From: Natronospira bacteriovora
GTDB lineage: Bacteria; Pseudomonadota; Gammaproteobacteria; Natronospirales; Natronospiraceae
NCBI RefSeq assembly: GCF_030848495.1
Contig: NZ_JAVDDT010000006.1
Span: 124,001-188,000, forward strand
Length of the DNA stretch: 64,000 nt
Direction of reading: 5' to 3'
Position 1 is the stretch's first letter. Every line of letters begins with the position of its first letter. Of this stretch, positions 1-7,782 are shown one piece after another. The position numbers were made by a program, and so were the translations under genes. The notes below the pieces were generated by a model. That model saw only the letters and a list, made by a program, of their open reading frames with translations. It was not told the DNA's origin and searched no databases.

Positions 1-276
1 GAGCGCGATCACCTTGGTGATCACCGAGGCGCCGCCAATGGCCACTGCCGCCAGCTTGGTGCGGGTGCCGGAGCGCTTCACCGCTGCCCGCACCGCGTCC
101 CCGGTGGCGTCAATGTCCACGATCACCTTGTCGGAGATCGCGTTCTGAGGCATGGGCTCGGCCGCGTAGTGATCCACGCGGTATCCCGCCTTGGTCTGGC
201 TCAGCTCGATCACCTTCACCGAGGAGGTGGAGATGTCGAGGCCGAGCATCGGCTTTGATCGTCGCTTCGAGAACAC
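1..276 (-). CDS. pilM: Type IV pilus assembly protein PilM (N-terminal part, runs off the window)
   Basis: PilM is the actin-like cytoplasmic ATPase of the type IV pilus inner-membrane alignment complex (PilMNOP). Only the first 92 codons are here; the gene continues beyond base 1. The frame reads VFSKRRSKPMLGLDISTSSV and then an IELSQTKAGY-type segment. The GLDISTSSVKVIEL stretch is the nucleotide-binding start typical of PilM. I chose the GTG at 276 because AAAGGA lies just upstream and because PilM usually has a short basic leader before the LGLDI motif; an ATG at 249 is possible. It is divergent from mrcA, the arrangement known in Pseudomonas and relatives, and pilNOPQ would be expected beyond the window edge. 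Confidence 0.88.
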   Translation of the reverse strand, partial: MFSKRRSKPMLGLDISTSSVKVIELSQTKAGYRVDHYAAEPMPQNAISDKVIVDIDATGDAVRAAVKRSGTRTKLAAVAIGGASVITKVIAL

Positions 277-593
277 AGCGTTTTTCCTTTCTCAGACGGC
301 AACTTGGCGGCAGAATATGGCCCAAAACATTAAGACATGCATTGAACTATATATCATCATGCCGTCAAATCAAATGCGGCTTATTAGCGGGCGCAAGGGG
401 CGGGCGCGGCAACCACACCGCCCCGCGGGGAAGGACTTGCGAATGAGGGCCAGGGATATTGGGATTAATTTCATTAATTCTCAGTGACTTAGCCCGCGAA
501 ATGGGCACTTTTCGCCGGTCGGCGCTGTGCCCGAAGCCGCGACACACCTTATAATTGGACGATTGACGATTGGATAATCCCCCGGGGAATGGA
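277..593. promoter_or_regulatory. Divergent pilM/mrcA intergenic region with candidate promoters
   Basis: This 317-base AT-richer stretch separates the divergent pilM and mrcA starts and holds no convincing gene. On the minus strand a plausible sigma70 promoter for pilM is TTGATT (368-373) and TATAGT (346-351) with a 16-base spacer. On the plus strand a TATAAT (550-555) would suit mrcA, but I see no good -35 element. Both assignments are by eye. Confidence 0.35.
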
Positions 594-3056
594 ATGCAGC
601 GTTTTCTGAGAGTGCTCGGTTTCCTTCTGGCCACCGGCTTCACCCTGTTCGTGGTGGCGGTGGTCGTTGTGGTGGCGGCCTACCTTTACGTGGCGCCGGA
701 TCATCCGGACGTGGAGGTGCTGCGCGAAGTGGAGATGAAGGTGCCGATGCGGGTCTACAGCCGCGACGGTCGCCTGATGGCGGAGTTCGGTGAAGAGCGT
801 CGCCGCCCCCTGGCCTACGAGGAATTTCCCGAACGCCTGCGTGAAGCCTTCATCGCGGCAGAGGATGACCGTTTCTATCAGCACCCCGGGGTGGATTATC
901 AGGGCCTGATACGGGCCACGATCAACCTGATACGGACCCGGGAACGCACCCAGGGCGGTTCCACCATCACCATGCAGGTGGCACGCAATTTCTTCCTGAC
1001 CCGGGACCGGACCTACATCCGCAAGATCAGCGAAATCTTCCTGGCGCTCAAGATCGAGCGGGAGTTGAGCAAGGAAGAAATCCTCAGCCTCTATCTCAAC
1101 AAGATATTCCTGGGCCACCGTGCCTTCGGCGTGGCCGCGGCGGCCGAGGTCTATTACGGCAAGACGGTGGACGAGCTCAGCCTGGCGGAGATGGCCATGA
1201 TCGCCGGCCTGCCCCAGGCACCGTCCCGCGCCAATCCCCTGAGTAACCCGGAACGGGCCGTGCAACGCCGGGGTTATGTGCTCGGTCGCATGCTGGAACG
1301 GGGCATCATCAGCCAGGAAGAATATGCCGAGGCCGTCATGGCACCGGTGACGGCCAGCCACCATGGCGCCGTTGTCGAGGCCTCCGCGCCATTTGTCAGC
1401 GAAATGGTGCGCCAGCACATGCTGGATGCCTACGGTGAAGACGCCTATACCGAAGGCTTTCGCGTCTACACCACCATCGACCCTGAGCGGCAGGATGCCG
1501 CGACGGCCGCCCTGCGACGGGGCCTGATGGCCTACGATCGCCGTCACGGCTGGCGTGGGGCCGTGGGTCAGGTGGCCATGCCGGAAAACCCCGACGACGA
1601 TCGAGCCTGGGCATCCACGCTGGCCAGTTACTACCGCATCGGCGGCCTGGAACCCGTGGTGGTTGCGGCGGTGGACGAGGCCCATTTCGAGGCCGTCAAC
1701 CGCATGGGTGAACGCCTGACGGTGGACTTCGACACCATGGAATGGGCACGGCCCTTCATCAATCGGGCCCGGGTCGGTGATCCGCCGGAGAAGCCTGCCG
1801 ATGTGGTGATGATGGGCGATGTGGTGTTCCTCCAGAACCAGGGCGATCGCTGGGGCCTGGCCCAGGTGCCGGAAGTGGAGGGCACCGTGGTGGCACTGGA
1901 CCCGCAGGATGGCGCCATCATTGCCCTGGCCGGCGGCTTCGATTTCCGCCACAGCCAGTTCAACCGCGCGGTGCAGGCCCTGCGGCAACCGGGCTCGGCC
2001 TTCAAGCCATTCATCTACTCCGCGGCCCTGGAGAACGGCTTCACGGCTGCCACGCTGATCAACGACGCGCCCGTGGTGTTCGAGGATGCAGCCCTGGAAG
2101 ATGTCTGGCGCCCCACCAACTACACGGGCCGTTTCTTCGGCCCCACCCGCCTGAGAGAGGCACTGGTTCATTCACGCAACCTGGTGTCGGTGCGGGTTCT
2201 CCGCGACGTGGGTGTCTGGCCAACGGTGCGTCACCTTGAGCCCTTCGGCTTCGAGGATCACAGTCTGCCCCGTGATCTTTCCCTGGCCCTGGGATCCGGT
2301 GACCTGACCCCGCTGCAGCTCACGCAAGGCTATGCGGTGTTTGCCAATGGCGGTTACCGGGTTGATCCCTGGTTCATCGAGCGCATCGAAGACCGGCACG
2401 GCGAGGCCGTCTTCACGGCCCAGCCGGCCACCGTGTGTCCGGAATGTGAACAGCCCGAGCTGGCCAACGGCTACCTCACGGACATCACCGCGCCGAATGA
2501 CGAGAACGATGCGGTGACCACGGCCTGGCACCCGGATCTGTTCGATGACGAGCTTTCTCCCTCGCAGCCATTGCGCCCGGCCGAGCGCGTCATCAATCCC
2601 CAGAACGCCTATCTCATGGACAGCATGCTTCGCGACGTCATCCGCCATGGAACCGGTCGGCATGCCATGCGGACGCTGGGCCGACGTGATCTTGCGGGCA
2701 AGACGGGCACGGCCAATGAATACCGCGACGCCTGGTTCAGTGGCTACAACCCCGACCTGGTGGCCACGGCCTGGATCGGTTTCGACCGTTCCCAGTCCCT
2801 GGGGCCAAGGGAAGGCGGTGCCGGCGCGGCGCTGCCCATCTGGACGGATTTCATGGGCCAGGCACTGAGTGGAATGCCGGAGCGAACACTGGAACAGCCC
2901 GCGGGCATGGTCAGTGTCCGCATCTCCCGAGAGTCCGGGCTCGTGGTTGGCGCCGATCATCCCAATGGCATGTTCGAGCTGTTTCGGGAAGGTGAGCTGC
3001 CGGAACGGGAAGAACGCAGCGACCAGGAAGACAGCGCCGCGGATGATCTTTTCTGA
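594..3056 (+). CDS. mrcA: Penicillin-binding protein 1A, bifunctional transglycosylase/transpeptidase
   Basis: This class A PBP polymerises and cross-links peptidoglycan from lipid II in the periplasm. The chosen ATG gives 820 residues, preceded by a GGGGA-like site; an in-frame TTG eight codons upstream is less likely. One N-terminal transmembrane anchor (about residues 10-33) is followed by a GT51 domain with the EDDRFYQH motif (catalytic Glu about 90) and the QGGSTITMQ and NKIFLG motifs. The transpeptidase domain carries SAFK (Ser about 468, Lys about 471), SRN (about 527-529) and KTGT (about 703). An OB-like insertion between the domains fits PBP1A. It is divergent from pilM, as in pseudomonads, and ends at a strong terminator. 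Confidence 0.95.
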   Translation: MQRFLRVLGFLLATGFTLFVVAVVVVVAAYLYVAPDHPDVEVLREVEMKVPMRVYSRDGRLMAEFGEERRRPLAYEEFPERLREAFIAAEDDRFYQHPGVDYQGLIRATINLIRTRERTQGGSTITMQVARNFFLTRDRTYIRKISEIFLALKIERELSKEEILSLYLNKIFLGHRAFGVAAAAEVYYGKTVDELSLAEMAMIAGLPQAPSRANPLSNPERAVQRRGYVLGRMLERGIISQEEYAEAVMAPVTASHHGAVVEASAPFVSEMVRQHMLDAYGEDAYTEGFRVYTTIDPERQDAATAALRRGLMAYDRRHGWRGAVGQVAMPENPDDDRAWASTLASYYRIGGLEPVVVAAVDEAHFEAVNRMGERLTVDFDTMEWARPFINRARVGDPPEKPADVVMMGDVVFLQNQGDRWGLAQVPEVEGTVVALDPQDGAIIALAGGFDFRHSQFNRAVQALRQPGSAFKPFIYSAALENGFTAATLINDAPVVFEDAALEDVWRPTNYTGRFFGPTRLREALVHSRNLVSVRVLRDVGVWPTVRHLEPFGFEDHSLPRDLSLALGSGDLTPLQLTQGYAVFANGGYRVDPWFIERIEDRHGEAVFTAQPATVCPECEQPELANGYLTDITAPNDENDAVTTAWHPDLFDDELSPSQPLRPAERVINPQNAYLMDSMLRDVIRHGTGRHAMRTLGRRDLAGKTGTANEYRDAWFSGYNPDLVATAWIGFDRSQSLGPREGGAGAALPIWTDFMGQALSGMPERTLEQPAGMVSVRISRESGLVVGADHPNGMFELFREGELPEREERSDQEDSAADDLF

Positions 3057-3103
3057 AAGGCGGCCACCCTTGGTCATTCAATGACGGGCCATGCAATGAA
3101 CGC

Positions 3104-3146
3104 AGCCCCCTGCTTCCCAAGGAGGAACAGGGGGCTTGTTTTTTTT
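3104..3146 (+). terminator. Rho-independent terminator of mrcA
   Basis: A perfect 9-base stem (AGCCCCCTG with CAGGGGGCT) closes a loop of about 15 bases and is followed by TG and a run of eight T residues. It lies about 50 bases after the mrcA stop. Confidence 0.9.
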
Positions 3147-3274
3147 CGCATCAAGGGCGACCCTGTTTCCAGGGAATTCAGGGAAGCTCTGATCCATACC
3201 TCACCGCCTGCCGGTGCCGATACCGGCCGGCGCTGGGGCATCCCGCCAGGTCCATGCTGTCCCGGAGGAATGCC

Positions 3275-3895
3275 ATGGCCAGATCACTCAGCCCCAAACG
3301 CAGTGAGCAACTCCGCTCCCGTCTTGCCCAGGAAGCCGCCCGGATACTGGCCGAGGAAGGGGTCCGTGATTACCTCGTAGCGAAACGCAAGGCGGCCGAT
3401 CGCCTGGGCCTGGGTGGCTCGCAGCAACGGGGCCTGATCCCCAACAACGTCGAGATCGAATCGGCTCTCACGGAGTACCTTCGGCTGTTCCAGGGTGAAG
3501 AGCAGGAAGAGCACCTGCGGGAAATGCGGCAGGCGGCCGCCGAAGCAATGAAACTGCTCAAGCCCTTTTCACCCAGGCTGGTGGGTGGCGTACTTGACGG
3601 CAACGCTACCCTGCACAGTGATATCGGTATCCACGTCTTCGCCGACATGCCCGAAGCGGTCTACATGCATCTGATGGACAAAGGCATTCCGGTGGACATC
3701 GATGAACGCCGACTGCGCCGCGCCAATGGCAATCACGCCGATTATCCTGTCTACCGATTCATTGCCGGCGACGTGGGCATCGACATCACCGTCTTCGGCA
3801 TTCATGAGCGCGGTCACGCCCCCAAGAGCCCGGTGGATGGGAAACCCATGCGACGGGGGACACTGGCGGATCTGGAAGCGTTGCTGGCGACGTGA
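3275..3895 (+). CDS. Conserved gammaproteobacterial nucleotidyltransferase-like protein
   Basis: The protein has 206 residues and no signal peptide or membrane segment, so it is probably cytoplasmic. The start at 3275 is set by a clean GGAGG six bases upstream; an in-frame ATG seven codons earlier lacks such a site. The N-terminal third is helical and basic (EAARILAEEGVRDYLVAKRK). It is followed by a PNNVEIESAL segment and a C-terminal half with LVGGVLDGNATLHSDIGIH. This last stretch looks like a degenerate nucleotidyltransferase core (GG...G..SDI). I recall this family as a conserved hypothetical protein in Pseudomonas relatives, with no established function. It stands alone between a terminator and a repeat hairpin. 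Confidence 0.75.
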   Translation: MARSLSPKRSEQLRSRLAQEAARILAEEGVRDYLVAKRKAADRLGLGGSQQRGLIPNNVEIESALTEYLRLFQGEEQEEHLREMRQAAAEAMKLLKPFSPRLVGGVLDGNATLHSDIGIHVFADMPEAVYMHLMDKGIPVDIDERRLRRANGNHADYPVYRFIAGDVGIDITVFGIHERGHAPKSPVDGKPMRRGTLADLEALLAT

Positions 3896-3901
3896 GGTTT
3901 A

Positions 3902-3965
3902 GTCGTAGTCGTAGTCGTAATCGGCTTTTTCCAGCGCTGGAAAAGGCCGATTACGATTACGATTG
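3902..3965. repeat. Hexanucleotide-armed inverted repeat between convergent genes
   Basis: The left arm is built of GTAGTC units ending in GTAATCGGC, then TTTTTCCAGC. The right arm mirrors it as GCTGGAAAAGGCC and GATTAC units. The centre TTTTTCCAGCGCTGGAAAA is almost perfectly palindromic. It sits between the convergent nucleotidyltransferase-like gene and fadD and could serve as a bidirectional terminator. Related elements occur near 18.6-19.0 kb and 19.7-19.8 kb. Confidence 0.85.
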
Positions 3966-3978
3966 ATTGTTGCGGGCT

Positions 3979-5664
3979 TCAGCCCTCATTTGCATCCGGG
4001 TCATCCTCGCGCAGTTTGCGGCGGAGGATCTTGCCCACATTGGTCTTGGGCAGTTCTTCGGCGAAGGCCACTTTCTTGGGGACCTTGTAGCCGGTGAGCT
4101 GCTCGCGACAGTGCTCGATGATCTTCTCCTCGGTCAGGCTTTCGTCCTTTCTGACCACCCAGAGCTTGACCACTTCACCGGACTTCTCATCCGGGATGCC
4201 GATGGCTGCCACTTCCAGCACACCATCAATGCCCGAGGCGACCTCTTCGATTTCATTGGGGTAAACATTGAAGCCGGAGACGTTGATCATGTCCTTCTTG
4301 CGATCAACGATGTAGACGAAACCCTTTTCATCCATCTTCGCCACGTCACCGGTCTTGAAGAAGCCGTCCTCGGTGAAGGTCTTCTTCGTCTCCTCCGGCT
4401 GGTTCAGATACTCCTTCATCACCTGGGGCCCACGCACGGCCAACTCACCGGATTCACCCTGGGGCAGAACGTTGCCTTCATCGTCGAGAATGATGACCTC
4501 GGTATTGGGAATCGGCAGGCCGATACTGCCCGTGAAATCCTTGATATTGAGCGGGTTGATGGTCACCGCCGGTGACGTTTCGGTGAGACCGTAGGCCTCC
4601 AGCATGGGTGCGCCGGTTACTTCCTCCCAGCGTTCGGCTACCACCCGCTGCACCGCCATGCCGCCGCCAAGGGCCATCTTGAGCCTGCTGAAATCCACGG
4701 ACTTGAAATCCGGGTGATTGAGCAGGGCATTGAACAGGGTGTTCACACCGGTGATGGCCGTGAAGCCGGACTTGCGAATGGTCTTGATGAAGGTGGGGAT
4801 ATCCCGGGGATTGGTAATCAGGAGGTTCTTGCCACCGGTGCGCATGAACACCATGCAGTTCGCCGTCAGGGAAAAGATGTGATAAAGGGGTAGTGCCGTG
4901 ACCACGATCTCGCGGCCTTCCTCAATCTCATCACCCAGCCAGGCGGCTGCCTGCTGCATGTTGGCCACCATGTTTCCATGGGTGAGCACGGCCCCCTTGG
5001 CCAGGCCCGTGGTGCCTCCCGTGTACTGCAGGAAGGCCGTATCGTCCCGGCTCAGGGTGACATCTTCCAGTGTCTGCCACTTGCCTTCCGAAATTGCCCG
5101 CTCGAAGGTCTGTGCCGACGGGATGTCCCATTCCGGCACCATCTTCTTGATGTGCCTGACCACGAAATTGACGATCATGGACTTGGGAAAGCCCAGCATG
5201 TCACCCAGGCGGGTGGTCAGCACGGAGCGCACTTCCGTCTCGTCGATGACGCTCTGCAAGGTCTTGCAGAAGTTCTCCACGATGACGATGGCCTTGGCGC
5301 CGGAATCCTTCAGCTGGTGCTTGAGCTCGCGCTCGGTGTAAAGCGGATTGACGTTCACCACGGTCAGGCCAGCGCGCAGAATACCGAACAGGGCCACCGG
5401 GTATTGCAGGCAGTTGGGCATCATGATGGCAACCGGGTCGCCCTTCTGCAGGCCAAGTACCTTCTGCAGATAGGCCGCGAAGTAGCGGCTGCGCTGATCC
5501 AGTTCCGCATAGGTGATGACGGTGCCCATGTTCTCGAAAGCCGGGAGGTCCCGGTACTTTCTGACACTCTCTTCGAAGATTTCCTTGATCGACTGATAGG
5601 CCTCCACATCAGCCTCAGCCGGCACACCTTCGGGGTACTGATCAAGCCAGATTTTGTCCACCAC
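3979..5664 (-). CDS. fadD: Long-chain-fatty-acid--CoA ligase
   Basis: The enzyme activates fatty acids to acyl-CoA through an acyl-adenylate, the entry step of beta-oxidation. It has 561 residues, the normal FadD length. The ATP/AMP motif YTGGTTGLAKG is present, as are YGLTETSP and the fatty-acyl-CoA synthetase signature around TGDVAKMDEKGFVYIVDRKK with FNVYPNEIEE. The C-terminal lysine of the adenylation domain lies in TNVGKILRRKLR. The start is a GTG set by AGGAG about seven bases upstream. The gene is monocistronic and ends facing the hairpin repeat at 3902-3965. Confidence 0.95.
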   Translation of the reverse strand: MVDKIWLDQYPEGVPAEADVEAYQSIKEIFEESVRKYRDLPAFENMGTVITYAELDQRSRYFAAYLQKVLGLQKGDPVAIMMPNCLQYPVALFGILRAGLTVVNVNPLYTERELKHQLKDSGAKAIVIVENFCKTLQSVIDETEVRSVLTTRLGDMLGFPKSMIVNFVVRHIKKMVPEWDIPSAQTFERAISEGKWQTLEDVTLSRDDTAFLQYTGGTTGLAKGAVLTHGNMVANMQQAAAWLGDEIEEGREIVVTALPLYHIFSLTANCMVFMRTGGKNLLITNPRDIPTFIKTIRKSGFTAITGVNTLFNALLNHPDFKSVDFSRLKMALGGGMAVQRVVAERWEEVTGAPMLEAYGLTETSPAVTINPLNIKDFTGSIGLPIPNTEVIILDDEGNVLPQGESGELAVRGPQVMKEYLNQPEETKKTFTEDGFFKTGDVAKMDEKGFVYIVDRKKDMINVSGFNVYPNEIEEVASGIDGVLEVAAIGIPDEKSGEVVKLWVVRKDESLTEEKIIEHCREQLTGYKVPKKVAFAEELPKTNVGKILRRKLREDDPDANEG

Positions 5665-5878
5665 AGCGGTCTCCTAGCATTCAGACGCCGGACTCCCGGC
5701 ATCCGCCCGATCCGGGGGAGCGGGATGGGGATTTTTCACGGCCTCGGGCCGGAACCAGTGAGCCGATTGCGGGTTCCAGGCAGCGGGATACCGTCCAAGG
5801 CGTGATTGACCTGCCAACATATAGCATTGCGGCGAGGGGCCGGGCAAGGATTTGCCGGCCCCGGTGGGGGTGGGGCCT

Positions 5879-6811
5879 TCAAGTCCTGCGGCGGGAAGCG
5901 ATCGGCCGGGGCTTGTGGGCATCCAGGTGCTCGGCCAGCTTGCGCAGCCCGGCGTCAACGTCATCGCCCAGCATGATGGCACCCATGGCGCGGATTTCCT
6001 CGGCCACCTGGGCGGGGCCCACACCGCCAACGAAAACCGGCACCCTGGCGGCCGACACCACCTCGGGCAGGCGATCCTGCAGGGTTCGGGCGGAGGGCTT
6101 GACCGAGCCTGACAGCACGATGGCGTCGGCACGCGCCTGGGTCACGGCCTGGGGCAGTTCCTCCAGCGGCATGTTCGCCCCCAGCAGCACGATGTCGAAG
6201 CCACGGCTGCTGGCGGCCAGGGCCACCAGGAGCAGGCCGATCTCGTGATACTCATCCGGCAGACAGGCCATCAGAAGGCGGGCACCCCGCACCTGCTTGG
6301 GGCGATGATGGAAACGGGCACCCAGCTTGTTGCGAAGATAACAGCCAAAGAAATGCTCCTCGGCCACGCTGCCTTCCCCATTCTCCCATCGATCACCGAG
6401 ATCCCTGAGCAGGGGCACGATCATCTGGCGGGTCACCAGGCTGACCGGATAGAGCGCCAAAACCTCGTTGTAGGTTTCTTCCAGGCCAGACTCATCGAAG
6501 CGGGTGATGGCCAGCAGCATGCGCTTGCGGTAGACCTCCCAGTTGTCGTCGGGGCCCTGGGTATCGTCTTCGATTACCTCGTTCTCGAGGGCATTGCGCA
6601 CCTGGCCGATGGACATGCCCCGCTCCAGCAGGGTCAGCACGCGATGGATCATTTCGATGTCGTCGCGGCTGTATAGCCGGTGCCCCTTTGGTGTGCGCTT
6701 CGGCCGGATCAGCCCATAGCGTCGCTCCCAGGCCCGAAGGGTGACGGGATTGACCCCGGTGATCTGGGATACGGTGCGGATGGGAACCAATTCATTGCGG
6801 ACACTGACCAT
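5879..6811 (-). CDS. MerR-family regulator with cobalamin-binding domain (CarH/LitR-like photoreceptor)
   Basis: The protein has 310 residues. An N-terminal MerR winged helix (about 10-77, with VTLRAWERRYG and KGHRLYS) is followed by a four-helix cap and a Rossmann-type B12-binding domain (about 175-295). The cap carries the Wx9EH motif (Trp142, Glu152-His153) and the B12 domain carries ExHxxG (Glu187, His189, Gly192). Both are hallmarks of CarH/LitR regulators, which use adenosylcobalamin as a light sensor and repress DNA in the dark. In Thermus CarH the residue after the Trp is the upper axial His; here it is Glu143. The downstream HAD gene is divergent, and an operon of known LitR-regulon gene types follows. 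Autoregulation is suggested by ACA repeats 11 bp apart in its promoter. Confidence 0.9.
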   Translation of the reverse strand: MVSVRNELVPIRTVSQITGVNPVTLRAWERRYGLIRPKRTPKGHRLYSRDDIEMIHRVLTLLERGMSIGQVRNALENEVIEDDTQGPDDNWEVYRKRMLLAITRFDESGLEETYNEVLALYPVSLVTRQMIVPLLRDLGDRWENGEGSVAEEHFFGCYLRNKLGARFHHRPKQVRGARLLMACLPDEYHEIGLLLVALAASSRGFDIVLLGANMPLEELPQAVTQARADAIVLSGSVKPSARTLQDRLPEVVSAARVPVFVGGVGPAQVAEEIRAMGAIMLGDDVDAGLRKLAEHLDAHKPRPIASRRRT

Positions 6812-6872
6812 GGCGATTTCTGCCCCCTGGGGCCACCCTTGCGGCGGCTCTGGTGGAAAATTGCATCTTTAT

Positions 6873-6889
6873 TATACATTCCCGATACA
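6873..6889 (-). promoter_or_regulatory. Candidate CarH/LitR-type operator in the regulator's own promoter
   Basis: On the plus strand TATACA (6873-6878) and GATACA (6884-6889) place their ACA cores exactly 11 bases apart. CarH proteins are known to bind direct repeats of about 11 bp with a TnnACA-like core. On the minus strand the first repeat overlaps a TATAAT-type -10 box, about 60 bases before the regulator's start codon. The second repeat deviates at the T position. Confidence 0.5.
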
Positions 6890-6933
6890 TCGGGAGGTGC
6901 TTTCAGCTGACCTTTGATCCGGATTCCGGCCCT

Positions 6934-6964
6934 TTGAGGGATTCAGGCGGCCTTCATTTATAAT
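6934..6964 (+). promoter_or_regulatory. Candidate promoter of the HAD hydrolase gene
   Basis: A perfect TATAAT (6959-6964) precedes the HAD start by about 60 bases. The nearest -35-like hexamer, TTGAGG (6934-6939), leaves a 19-base spacer, the long spacing typical of promoters activated by MerR proteins. This is by eye only. Confidence 0.35.
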
Positions 6965-7026
6965 ACCGCCCCGCATTTCGCTCCCTGGGGCCGCCGGGCC
7001 CACAGGCAGCCCGTCAACGGATTGTC

Positions 7027-7710
7027 ATGTCACTCATACGCGCCATCACCTTCGATCTCGACGACACGCTCTGGCCGGTGGCGCCCGTCATTGATTCAGC
7101 GGACATGGCGGTTCACCGCTGGTTCCGAGAGAACGCCCCGGCCGTGGCACGGCGTTTCCATGTGGACGATCTGCGTCGGCTGCGCGTCGACACCGGTCTG
7201 GCTCACCCGGAGTTGGCCCACGATCTCAGCCGTCTGCGCCGGCTCTCCCTCCAGCGGGCCTGCCGGGAGGCCGGCGTGGACGAGGCTCTGGCCGAGCCGG
7301 CCTTCCAGGCCTTCTTCTCGCATCGTCAGCGAGTCACTCTGTTCCCGGGTGCGCGATCGACCCTTGAGTCCTTGTCCAGTCGCTACCCCCTGGCCGCCCT
7401 GAGCAACGGCAATGCGGACATCAGCCGGACCGGGCTGGACGGCGTCTTCCGTTTCTCCCTCTCCGCCATCGAGGTGGGGGCAGCGAAACCCGATCCACGC
7501 ATGTTCGAGGAAGCCGCGCGGCGTCTCGAGCTCCGTCCCGCAGAGATAATGCATGTGGGTGATGACCCGCTCAGGGATGTGGCCGGTGCTCTGGAGGCCG
7601 GGTGCCGGGCGGTTCTGCTTGACCGCAGCGGCCGCTACGCCCGCTTCGTCGAAGCGCCCGTGATCCGCTCGATCGAGGAGCTGCTCGACCAGCAGGCGCT
7701 GATGGAATGA
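7027..7710 (+). CDS. HAD-superfamily hydrolase (YigB-like phosphatase)
   Basis: A 227-residue cytoplasmic phosphatase of the HAD fold. Motif I is DLDDTLW near the N-terminus (nucleophile Asp), motif II is the SNGN segment, motif III the Lys of KPDP, and motif IV is HVGDDPLRDV. Length and motifs match the YigB group, which dephosphorylates FMN and small sugar phosphates; the substrate here is not determined by sequence. It is divergent from the MerR/B12 regulator and its stop codon directly abuts the remnant of the convergent operon. The gene itself looks intact, with a normal C-terminus. Confidence 0.85.
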   Translation: MSLIRAITFDLDDTLWPVAPVIDSADMAVHRWFRENAPAVARRFHVDDLRRLRVDTGLAHPELAHDLSRLRRLSLQRACREAGVDEALAEPAFQAFFSHRQRVTLFPGARSTLESLSSRYPLAALSNGNADISRTGLDGVFRFSLSAIEVGAAKPDPRMFEEAARRLELRPAEIMHVGDDPLRDVAGALEAGCRAVLLDRSGRYARFVEAPVIRSIEELLDQQALME

Positions 7711-7782
7711 TTCCTGTGCCGGCAGCGAGGTGGCGGTCAGGCCGGCGAACAGGGCAAGAATGATCGGGAATCGGGCGTTCAT
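7711..7782 (-). pseudogene. Remnant of a secreted-protein gene: intact RBS and signal peptide, body lost
   Basis: The MFS carrier gene overlaps an ATG at 7782 by four bases (ATGA), with GGGAGG six bases upstream. The next 24 codons encode a convincing signal peptide (MNARFPIILALFAG, cleavage near SLPA-QE). The frame then runs straight into the antisense of the HAD gene and stays open to base 7096. The signal peptide ends just where the HAD stop codon begins, so the mature part appears deleted. In related light-regulated operons the gene after cfa often encodes a small exported chalcone-isomerase-like or DUF3833 protein; which was lost here is a guess. If still translated, the product would be a 228-residue chimera. 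Confidence 0.6.

Noticed and set aside
549-2171. Long open frame antisense to mrcA
   Set aside because: The plus strand carries all PBP1A motifs. The antisense frame is His/Gly-rich with no family features and is a by-product of GC-rich codon usage.
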